A stretch of 64,000 nt of DNA from Bacteroidia bacterium (GTDB lineage Bacteria > Bacteroidota > Bacteroidia > SpSt-205), in contig JANXCX010000011.1 of the NCBI GenBank assembly GCA_025059535.1, positions 186,001 to 250,000 of the forward strand, written 5' to 3'. A model generated the notes under the pieces. The model saw only the letters and a list, made by a program, of their open reading frames with translations, had not been told where the DNA came from and ran no database searches. The translations under genes were made by a program, and so were the position numbers. Shown piece by piece: positions 53,826-61,420 of this stretch; within the stretch, counting starts at the first letter, position 1; each line of letters begins with the position of its first letter.

Positions 53826-54727
53826 GAGCTTTTTCTCTCTCGCTCAAGAAGATCAGCAATAGCCTGATCGGCTTTTGGAAACCGAAACTCAAACCCTTCC
53901 GCCAGAAGACGCTTGGGATAAGCGTAAATGCCGCGTGTAAGGAGGATAGCCTGTTCGCCTAATCCCCAGCGAAGCAGCGTCTCGGGAATACGGAAAATGA
54001 GCTTATGGCCTGTATGAGCGCCGAGAGCTTCAACAAAGGCGCGCACGCTCAGCGGCTGTGGTGCCGTAAGGTTATAAGCCCCGCTTGCGTCGGCTTTTTC
54101 TAAAGCCCATAAGAAAGCCCGTACTACATCTTCTTGGTGCACCCAAGAGAAGCCTTGCCGCCCTGGGGCGGGATAAGCCCCAAATCCGACGCGGAAAGAC
54201 GTACGCAAGCCCTGCCAGGCCTTAGCCTGGGGTGCCAAAACCACCCCAATCCGAAATAGCACGGGCGGTTTGGGCGCCGTCTGGGCCGCCGCCTCCCAAG
54301 CCAGCGCCAAGCGCGCCAAAAAATCCTCTCCCGGTGGGCTTTCTTCAGTATAGACCGTCAGGCTTAGGCCACTGCCATAGTACCCTATGGCGGAAGCCGA
54401 GATAAGCCGCGCCATAGGGGCCTCGCGCTTTAGCCACGCCGCCACCTCTTTCGTAACTTCTACCCGGCTCTGCCAGAGTTCTTCCTTGTAATTGGAGCTC
54501 CATCGGCGAGCCGCTACGTTAGCCCCCGCTAAGTTTATCACCGCTACTACGCCGTCGCTTGTGAGGCTGGCGGGGATCTTACGGCCATCCCACCGTACTA
54601 CCGTAGCCCCATTCAGATTTACCGCTCGTCGGCTAAGCACCACTGGCTCATACCCAGCCGCCTGTAGCGCTGGGACCAACCCCGAACCAATAAGACCTGT
54701 ACCTCCTGTAAGAAGCACTCTCGCCAT
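53822..54727 (-). CDS. NAD(P)-binding SDR of the TIGR01777 (YfcH) family
   Basis: 301 aa. Rossmann motif T-G-G-T-G-L-I-G at 7-14, N-L-A-G-A-N-V near 66, S-A-S-A-I-G-Y-Y-G near 109-117 (catalytic Ser and Tyr-type site), and the C-terminal DUF1731 with P-L-S-V-R-A-F near 214. Physiological substrate of the family is not established. No clear promoter box was seen. Confidence 0.88.
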   Translation of the reverse strand: MARVLLTGGTGLIGSGLVPALQAAGYEPVVLSRRAVNLNGATVVRWDGRKIPASLTSDGVVAVINLAGANVAARRWSSNYKEELWQSRVEVTKEVAAWLKREAPMARLISASAIGYYGSGLSLTVYTEESPPGEDFLARLALAWEAAAQTAPKPPVLFRIGVVLAPQAKAWQGLRTSFRVGFGAYPAPGRQGFSWVHQEDVVRAFLWALEKADASGAYNLTAPQPLSVRAFVEALGAHTGHKLIFRIPETLLRWGLGEQAILLTRGIYAYPKRLLAEGFEFRFPKADQAIADLLERERKSS

Positions 54728-54834
54728 ACCTTAGGACCAAAACAAATACCGGCACCCTCCATCTCCTAAAGGTACTTTCTAAAACACCCTAGACGGCTGA
54801 GCCTTAACGGAGGCTAAAATTGTTTAAGCCACCC
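54728..54834. other. Divergent gap with no strong signal
   Basis: 107 bp between the SDR and the CxxCH protein. TAAAATTG at 54815-54822 is a weak -7-like match on plus. Nothing else was seen. Confidence 0.4.
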
Positions 54835-55602
54835 GTGCGGTATCCGCTAGCTTTGGTATGGCTTGCGGTGCTGGGCCTATCTCTTTTGGGGTTTCGGGAG
54901 GCTAATTCAAGTCAGCCCCCTGTAGGCCATTCAGGTGCGCCGGGCGAGCCTACCTGTGCGCGCTGTCATGGTGGTGCCTCGCCAGCGCCTACTATTACGC
55001 TCCTTCAAGACGGCAGAGCGGTCAGTACCTACGTGCCGGGTGGGTCTGAGGTGCAGCTTACCCTACGCGTGGAGCATCCCAACCTGCGTCGGTATGGGTT
55101 CCAGCTCACGGTCCTGAGCGGACAAAGCGGCGCCGAGAATGTCCCTAATCAGACCCTTCGCAGCCTACCAGGCCAAGGCACTACCGAGCAATCGGGTAGC
55201 GGCCGCAAATACATTGCGCATTTCTCCCCTTCCTCAACTGGTGTATGGACCTTTGCCTGGACACCGCCTACCACTAATCTGGGTACGCTTCGGTGGTATG
55301 TCGCCGCAAATGCGGTGAATGGCACGGCTGGCTCGGACGGCGATGCCCCTGGCCAAGCGGTATTTGAAATGGCCCCCGAAGGCACCTCGGCCCTCAGCCC
55401 CTCTTTTACGCTCCAGGGCCGCACGCTCTGGCTGAGCGAAGAAGTAACCGAGGTCCGTCTTTTTACCTTAGAAGGCCGAGAGGTGGGCCGGTACGCTCAA
55501 GTGCGGCAGCTGGAGATTCCGCAACCGGGCCTTTACCTTGTGGCCCTTTATAGCGCCGACGGCAGCGTGCACCTTCAGCGTTTAGCGGTGCTGGGCCAGT
55601 AA
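54835..55602 (+). CDS. Secreted CxxCH protein with a T9SS-type C-terminal tail
   Basis: 255 aa from GTG 54835. Signal peptide with core L-A-L-V-W-L-A-V-L-G-L-S-L-L-G. Directly after it, P-T-C-A-R-C-H-G-G gives one C-x-x-C-H haem-type site near 43-47. A beta-sandwich of about 120 residues follows, like the choice-of-anchor V / Reeler-like domains of Bacteroidota, and a C-terminal block with F-T-L-E-G-R-E-V and P-G-L-Y-L-V-A-L that fits type A T9SS sorting. TTG 54820 is an alternative start. Electron transfer is possible but there is no distal axial ligand I can name. Confidence 0.72.
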   Translation: MRYPLALVWLAVLGLSLLGFREANSSQPPVGHSGAPGEPTCARCHGGASPAPTITLLQDGRAVSTYVPGGSEVQLTLRVEHPNLRRYGFQLTVLSGQSGAENVPNQTLRSLPGQGTTEQSGSGRKYIAHFSPSSTGVWTFAWTPPTTNLGTLRWYVAANAVNGTAGSDGDAPGQAVFEMAPEGTSALSPSFTLQGRTLWLSEEVTEVRLFTLEGREVGRYAQVRQLEIPQPGLYLVALYSADGSVHLQRLAVLGQ

Positions 55603-55606
55603 AGCT

Positions 55607-56584
55607 CTACTGCAGGTTAGGGGCCTCTAAACCCACTAGAGCCTGAGCCAAACTGAGAAGGAGCTGCTCTTCCGGCTGCTTAGAGGGAATCAGACCTTTC
55701 TGCCGAGCCTCTACCTGACGAAGTAAGCTAAGGGCCTTGTTGCATGCGTGCAAGGTATAGCGCGTCAGCGCCATTTCATAAGGCTTTGTCTGGAAAGCAA
55801 ACCGCAATTGAAGCCGCTGCCGAATAGCCTCACTGCGCGGCGGCGTCCGAGTAAGGAGGAGAACAGCCAAATTTTGATAGAAGGTGCGCAGACGTCCTAT
55901 TATCTCCGCTAAGGGATAGCTCTTAGGGGCCTGCGCAAAAAAGGCCATGAGGCGCAGCACTTCAGACCTATTCCCTTCGGCTAAAGCATCTAAAAGCCGG
56001 AAAACCGAATACTGCGGATGAAGGCCTAAAGCTTCGCCTACTTCTTCGGCTGAAAGCGGTGTGGGGGAAGGGGCTGAAAGCCAGTAAACCCGAAGGGTTT
56101 CGAGCATTTGATCCAGCTGGCGCAGGTCGGTGCCCAGGGCTTCTACCATACTGGCTGCCGCCTCGGGCTGGAGGGAAAGCCCAAGGTACTGCGCCCGATC
56201 AAGAAGCCAGTCTTCTACTTCATGCAGCCGCATGGGGGCATACGCCTCCCGAAAAGCCCCCTCGGGCCAGGGCCAATCCGGTAGCCGCTCCGTAGGAAGA
56301 TCTATAATCAGCCGCACATGGGCTGCTGGCCGCTGAAAGTACTGCGCCAGGAGTTTAGCGGCCTTTTTGTCGGAGTCGGTCCCCTCCAGCAGAAGCACCA
56401 CTACCTTATACGGCACGCCGAAGGGCACATCGTACCACTCTAAAAGGGTTGTCTCCCCTACCTCTCGGCTGCGGTAGGTTTGTAAGGCAAAATCAGCTGG
56501 TAACCCCTGAAGCTGCTCAGTTACAAGAGCCTGCCGGCGTAAAGTGCGCCGGTACTCATCCAGGCCATACAGTACCCAAATCAC
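55607..56584 (-). CDS. holA: DNA polymerase III subunit delta
   Basis: 325 aa. Clamp-loader subunit that opens the sliding clamp. L-Y-G-L-D-E-Y near 5 (degenerate P-loop region), F-G-V-P-Y-K-V-V-V-L near 55, the E-A-L-G-T-D-L-R-Q-L-D block near 150 and the C-terminal helical domain (R-T-F-Y-Q-N-L near 237). GTG start overlaps the mfd stop by 4 nt. Three-prime end is 4 bp from the convergent gene. Confidence 0.9.
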   Translation of the reverse strand: MIWVLYGLDEYRRTLRRQALVTEQLQGLPADFALQTYRSREVGETTLLEWYDVPFGVPYKVVVLLLEGTDSDKKAAKLLAQYFQRPAAHVRLIIDLPTERLPDWPWPEGAFREAYAPMRLHEVEDWLLDRAQYLGLSLQPEAAASMVEALGTDLRQLDQMLETLRVYWLSAPSPTPLSAEEVGEALGLHPQYSVFRLLDALAEGNRSEVLRLMAFFAQAPKSYPLAEIIGRLRTFYQNLAVLLLTRTPPRSEAIRQRLQLRFAFQTKPYEMALTRYTLHACNKALSLLRQVEARQKGLIPSKQPEEQLLLSLAQALVGLEAPNLQ

Positions 56585-59500
56585 GGCGCAAGGGACGGGT
56601 GGCGAAGCACCTCTCGGAGGCTTTCTAAAAACCCCACTAGGCTAGCCGAATCCAAAATCCGCTCTACCTCCAAAAGGAGATGCGGCTCTTGGGGTACGAA
56701 CCGAAAGGTAAGCTTAGGGCGGTAGCTATCTAAAAAGGCCAGCAAAGCGGCCGAAGGCGCCTCAGGAGGTAGGGGGAGGCGCACTCGGCCCCGATACACC
56801 TGAATATAAGGCAGCCCTAAGCTATCCCCCAGCCAGCGCAGCCGCAGAATATCCGCTAGCGTAAGTACGGCGGGTGGCAAACTTCCAAAACGATCCAGTA
56901 GCTCGCGTAAAAGCGCCTGAAGCTCCGCTTCCTGACGCACGGCACTCAGCCGCCGATACACCTCTAAACGGGTAGCTGGATAAGGGATCCATTCAGAAGG
57001 CAAGCGCGCCTCCCAATCGCATTCCACTACGCACTGCGCCAGCGGCGCCTCAGGCGGTGCAAAGCCTTCTAAATTCTCTTCTTCCTTGATACGAGCAATT
57101 GCTTCCTCTAAGTAGCGCTGGTAAAGCTCATAGCCGATATCGGCGATAAATCCGCTCTGCTCGCGCCCTAAAAGATCCCCTGCCCCCCGAATCTCCAAGT
57201 CCCGCATGGCTATTTGAAAGCCACTCCCTAGGTCGCTAAACTCCTCCAAGGCGCGCAGTCGCCGCAGCGCATCCGGACTGAGGCAATGTAGCCCTGGAAC
57301 CAGCAAATAGCAGTAAGCCTGCCGGGCCCCACGGCCTACGCGACCGCGCAGCTGATGGAGATCACTAAGACCAAACCGATGCGCTTCCTGCACGATAATT
57401 GTATTGGCATTCGGGATATCTAAGCCTGATTCCACCAGGTTCGTGGTTACTAAAATATCCACCTGCTGGTAGATAAAAGCCAGTAAAATGTCCTCCACCT
57501 GACGAGCCGGCATTTGGGCATGGATAAAGGCTACTTGGGCTTCGGGAAAAAGGCTCTGAAGCTTACGGGTGATAGCCGGCAGGTCGGGAATCCGATTATG
57601 CACATAAAATACCTGACCTCCTCGCGCCAGCTCGTACTGAATGGCTTCCTGCACTATTTCCCAGGAAAAAGCCTGCACCTTCGTTTCCACGGGCAAGCGG
57701 TTCTTAGGCGGGGTAGTGATAAGGCTTATATCCCTAATCCCGCTGAGGGCCATTTGAAGGGTGCGCGGGATAGGCGTAGCACTCATGGAAAGGGTATCTA
57801 CAGTAGGGTAAGCCACGCGCAACTTTTCTTTTGCCATGACGCCAAACTTGTGCTCCTCGTCTATAATGAGGAGACCCAAATCTTTGAAACGTACATCGGG
57901 CGAAAGGAGGCGATGCGTGCCAATGATAATATCTATTTCGCCCGCAGCCAGCCGTTCTAAAATGGCTTTTTGTTGGCGAGGGGACTGGAGTCGGCTCAGA
58001 GCTGCTAGGCGTACGGGGAAGCCCTCTAAACGCGCCTCAAAAGTGCGCAGATGCTGCATAACAAGCACCGTAGTAGGAGCTAAAAGGGCTACCTGTTTGC
58101 CATCTTGGACGGCTTTGAAGGCGGCGCGCAGCGCTACCTCCGTTTTGCCAAATCCCACATCCCCACAAAGCAGGCGGTCCATAGGATACGGCTGCTCCAT
58201 GTCCCTTTTTACCTCTAAAGTAGCCTGAAGCTGATCCGGCGTCTCCTCATACGGGAAACGCGACTCCATCTCTACCTGCAGGAGCGAGTCTGGACTGAAG
58301 GCATAGCCAGGGAGGATGCGGCGCTTAGCGTAGAGGCGCACAAGGTCTATGGCCAATTCTTGGAGACGCCGACGCACCCGCTCTTTGGTACGCTGCCATT
58401 CAGAGGAACCCAGCTTACTCAGTTTAGGCGGCGCGTCCGAAAGGGAGCGGTAGCGCGCTATTTCAGCCAGCTGAGGGATGGGTACATACACTACCGCTTC
58501 ATCGGCAAAAATGAGCTTGACCCCTTCCTGCGGCGGGTCGGTGCGCGGGATCGTTACAAGACCGCCAAAGAGCGCAATCCCGTACCGCTCATGCACGACA
58601 TAATCACCTATTTGAAGCTCCTCTAAATCGCGCAGGGCCAGGGCCTCGCTGCGCCGGAAGCCGCGATGTACGGGGGGGGTATAAACGCGACGAAAAATCT
58701 GATGATCCGTGTAAAACGCTATTTCGGCCTGTGGATCGTAGAAACCCTCTGAAAGCGTACCCAGGTGGTATTCTATGGGGTAGGGCAGCTCCGCCTGCCG
58801 AAAAAGGCGCTCCAATCGGCTTTTCTGGCGCTCATTCTCTACATACACATGAAGCGTACGCAGAGGGAGGCCACGAAGATGCTCATAGAGAAGATTGAGG
58901 TTGTGGGGAAAGCTGGGCTGAGCCTGAGTAGGATAGGCGAAGGTGGCTACAGGGGGTACGGCCGGTTCATGCCCTAATTCTATAGCGCGTTGGGCCAGGC
59001 GCTGCAGGACCGTTATGTCTTCCTTCATGCGGGTCAGATACGCCAGCGCCGCCTGGCCTGATATGAGGAAAATCTGGGTACCTTCTGGCGCAAAGGCCTC
59101 TAGCGAAGCCGAAGGCGCCTCCTCCATAGCGAAAAGAGGCGGAAGTAGCCAAGCCTCTGGCAGCTCCCCCTTAGAAAGCTGGGTCTCAGGGTCAAAATAG
59201 TGGATACGCCTCAGCCCCTCGGCATCTAAGCGAAGCCGAAGCGGATAGGGATAGGCGAAACTGAATACATCTACGACAGCGCCACGCCAGGCAAACTCAC
59301 CCGGATTTTCCACCTGCTCCCGCTCAACGAAGTGATAGAGCCGCAAAATCTCTAAAAGGAAGTCTTTATCCAGCGCCATCCCTGGCTGTAGCTTGAAGAG
59401 GTGCTGGCGCCAAATGGCTGGCGTAGGCCAGCGCAGCCTCAGCAGGTGAACAGGTGTAATAAGGCAGAGTGCTTCGCCGCTCAGCCAACGGGTCAAATAG

Positions 59501-59763
59501 TAGGTGTGTTCCAGCTGGCGGGCAAGTTGAACCGCAGGAGGCCCTTCGGGAGGAAGGAGCAGAGCTAAGCGATTGGAATTAGGCGCTACTAAACTAAGGT
59601 CGCTGTGCCAGCGGCGAGCCGCCTCCGGATCGGGTACAATTACCCATAGGGGCTTAGTACCTATCTCTCCAGCTATCCAGAAGGCAGGGGCTGCGCCCCG
59701 CAGACCTACTACTTGTAAAGGCCGATCAGGGGGTAGCCTGTCCTGAAGCCTCCCATACACCAT
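56581..59763 (-). CDS. mfd: Transcription-repair coupling factor Mfd
   Basis: 1060 aa. Removes stalled RNA polymerase and recruits UvrA. UvrB-like N-domains (about 1-370), RNAP-interaction CarD-like domain with D-Y-V-V-H-E-R-Y-G-I-A near 400, helicase motif I G-D-V-G-F-G-K-T near 557, D-E-E-H near 663, motif III S-A-T-P-I-P-R-T near 692, TRG region and the C-terminal D7. ATG 59763 has TACCTTTG 6 nt upstream; the ORF start at 59832 would overlap the divergent gene. First gene of an mfd-holA unit. Confidence 0.95.
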   Translation of the reverse strand: MVYGRLQDRLPPDRPLQVVGLRGAAPAFWIAGEIGTKPLWVIVPDPEAARRWHSDLSLVAPNSNRLALLLPPEGPPAVQLARQLEHTYYLTRWLSGEALCLITPVHLLRLRWPTPAIWRQHLFKLQPGMALDKDFLLEILRLYHFVEREQVENPGEFAWRGAVVDVFSFAYPYPLRLRLDAEGLRRIHYFDPETQLSKGELPEAWLLPPLFAMEEAPSASLEAFAPEGTQIFLISGQAALAYLTRMKEDITVLQRLAQRAIELGHEPAVPPVATFAYPTQAQPSFPHNLNLLYEHLRGLPLRTLHVYVENERQKSRLERLFRQAELPYPIEYHLGTLSEGFYDPQAEIAFYTDHQIFRRVYTPPVHRGFRRSEALALRDLEELQIGDYVVHERYGIALFGGLVTIPRTDPPQEGVKLIFADEAVVYVPIPQLAEIARYRSLSDAPPKLSKLGSSEWQRTKERVRRRLQELAIDLVRLYAKRRILPGYAFSPDSLLQVEMESRFPYEETPDQLQATLEVKRDMEQPYPMDRLLCGDVGFGKTEVALRAAFKAVQDGKQVALLAPTTVLVMQHLRTFEARLEGFPVRLAALSRLQSPRQQKAILERLAAGEIDIIIGTHRLLSPDVRFKDLGLLIIDEEHKFGVMAKEKLRVAYPTVDTLSMSATPIPRTLQMALSGIRDISLITTPPKNRLPVETKVQAFSWEIVQEAIQYELARGGQVFYVHNRIPDLPAITRKLQSLFPEAQVAFIHAQMPARQVEDILLAFIYQQVDILVTTNLVESGLDIPNANTIIVQEAHRFGLSDLHQLRGRVGRGARQAYCYLLVPGLHCLSPDALRRLRALEEFSDLGSGFQIAMRDLEIRGAGDLLGREQSGFIADIGYELYQRYLEEAIARIKEEENLEGFAPPEAPLAQCVVECDWEARLPSEWIPYPATRLEVYRRLSAVRQEAELQALLRELLDRFGSLPPAVLTLADILRLRWLGDSLGLPYIQVYRGRVRLPLPPEAPSAALLAFLDSYRPKLTFRFVPQEPHLLLEVERILDSASLVGFLESLREVLRHPSLAP

Positions 59764-59769
59764 CCCCGT

Positions 59770-59777
59770 CAAAGGTA
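59770..59777 (-). promoter_or_regulatory. -7 box of mfd
   Basis: On minus TACCTTTG, 6 nt before ATG 59763. Confidence 0.7.
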
Positions 59778-59792
59778 TAACACCTCTCCGCG

Positions 59793-59800
59793 TAGATTTG
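59793..59800 (+). promoter_or_regulatory. -7 box of the ceramidase-like gene
   Basis: TAGATTTG, 6 nt before GTG 59807; 15 bp from the mfd box. Confidence 0.65.
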
Positions 59801-59806
59801 TCTCCT

Positions 59807-61420
59807 GTGTGGCACGTAGGGGCCGCTCGCACCGAAATTACCTACTTTGAGCCTGGGATAGGCCTTATGGGCTGGGGCGACTCACGCCACGTAGCGGTGG
59901 CCATAGAGTCGCCCCTTTACGCGCGCGCCTTTTGCCTGCAAGTAGCCGAAGGGCCTCCCTTCTTCTGGATTGAGGCCGACTTGTGCTTCATTTCTATAGC
60001 GCTGTGGCAGGAGGTCTTCCACCGCCTGCGCGCGCATTTTCCTAACCTTACCCCTGCTCAGCTCATGCTTACGGCCAATCACACGCATGCGGCTCCAGGC
60101 GGCTATTCCCATTACCTCCTCTACCACATCAATACCCCAGGATTTCATCCGAAAGTCTTTGAGCGATATGTCGGGGGCTTTGTGGAAGCGGCCCTGCAGG
60201 CCTATCAACTGCGCCAGCCCTCTACCCCCTACTTCAACCAGGCGCCTTTCCCCGTGGAAGTACCACTGGCTTTCAATCGGGCTATGGAGGCCTTCCAGAA
60301 AAATCCCCAAGCTTGGACGGATGAGCCAGCCCTGGCTGTGGACCGTACCGCCTACCAACTCACCTTCCAACCTCAGGGCCACCTCATCAACTGGTTTGGT
60401 ACGCACACCACCACGATCCAGCGAGACACTAAGTGCATCTCTTCAGACCATAAAGGTTTCGCCGCCCAGCTGATTGAAGAAGAGCAGAATGTGGTAGCGG
60501 CTTTTGCTCAGACGACGGCGGGAGACGTCACGCCAAACTTCCGTACCTTTCCTGATGTACCCTTCCAGCGGGGCCCTACCCCTAATCCTTTTGAGAACCG
60601 CCGGCTAGTGGGACGCTACCAGGCGGAAATGGCTAAAAACCTGGCTCGGACCAAGGGAATTCCATTGCCAGCGGAATTGCGTGGCTGGTGGGGATGGGTG
60701 GATTTCGCCCGCGTGCCCGTTGAAGAGCCTTTTACCCGCGGTAAGGGGAAGGGTACTACAGGCCCCCCCGCCTTAGGGCCCGCTTTTCTCGGCGGCACCG
60801 CCGAAGGCCCTGGCATCCCTAAAGAATGGGTACGCCTCCTTTCTGTAATAGCTCGCCTGCGTGGCCTCACAGACCCCGCCGTCCAGGGTAACAAGCCCCT
60901 CCTCATAGAAGGGCTTTCTAAGCACATTTTAGGCACCCGCCGCTGGGAAACCCTCCCTATCCCATTTTTAGATCCAGCTATACGGCGTCTCCAGTGGCTA
61001 GCCCGTCAAAGGGGACGTTACGTCCCCTTGCCGCTCCTACCCCATATACTCCCTGTGCAGTTTTGGCAAGTAGGGACGGTAGGCATCCTGGCCTTACCTA
61101 TGGAGCCTACCACTATGGCTGGCGTGCTCCTGCGTGAGCGCCTGGCGCCCGTAGTAGCTCCTCTGGGCATACAGCACCTCATCATCCAGGGCTACAGTAA
61201 CGGTTACGCCGGCTACCTAACTACCTACTGGGAGTATCAGTATCAGCGCTATGAAGGGGCTCATACGCTTTTTGGCAAATTCACCTTAGCGGCGGTAGAG
61301 AAAGTGGCCACGCAACTGCTGAAGGGCGAGCTAGAAATGGCCGAACCGCCGCCTTACCTGTCCCCCGAGCAAGCCGCACGCGTGCTTTTCACCTATGAAG
61401 TGGCCCCTCAGCTGGCTTAG
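59807..61420 (+). CDS. Neutral/alkaline ceramidase-like hydrolase
   Basis: 537 aa. Zn-amidase family that cuts ceramides to fatty acid and sphingoid base. N-H-T-H-A-A-P-G-G-Y-S near 92-102 has zinc His residues and the Gly-rich turn; N-W-F-G-T-H-T-T near 197 holds another zinc His; A-G-D-V-T-P-N near 242 follows. Only the N-terminal catalytic domain is clear. No signal peptide was seen, so it may be cytoplasmic. The GTG start replaces an in-frame TTG at 59798 that lies in the box. The 3' end overlaps the next gene by 26 nt. Sphingolipids occur in this phylum, so substrate is plausible. Confidence 0.82.
   Translation: MWHVGAARTEITYFEPGIGLMGWGDSRHVAVAIESPLYARAFCLQVAEGPPFFWIEADLCFISIALWQEVFHRLRAHFPNLTPAQLMLTANHTHAAPGGYSHYLLYHINTPGFHPKVFERYVGGFVEAALQAYQLRQPSTPYFNQAPFPVEVPLAFNRAMEAFQKNPQAWTDEPALAVDRTAYQLTFQPQGHLINWFGTHTTTIQRDTKCISSDHKGFAAQLIEEEQNVVAAFAQTTAGDVTPNFRTFPDVPFQRGPTPNPFENRRLVGRYQAEMAKNLARTKGIPLPAELRGWWGWVDFARVPVEEPFTRGKGKGTTGPPALGPAFLGGTAEGPGIPKEWVRLLSVIARLRGLTDPAVQGNKPLLIEGLSKHILGTRRWETLPIPFLDPAIRRLQWLARQRGRYVPLPLLPHILPVQFWQVGTVGILALPMEPTTMAGVLLRERLAPVVAPLGIQHLIIQGYSNGYAGYLTTYWEYQYQRYEGAHTLFGKFTLAAVEKVATQLLKGELEMAEPPPYLSPEQAARVLFTYEVAPQLA

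Noticed and set aside
57514-57960. 148-codon plus ORF inside mfd
   Set aside because: Antisense to helicase motifs of mfd.
59882-60406. 174-codon minus ORF inside the ceramidase-like gene
   Set aside because: Shadow of the zinc-hydrolase frame, which has clear motifs on plus.
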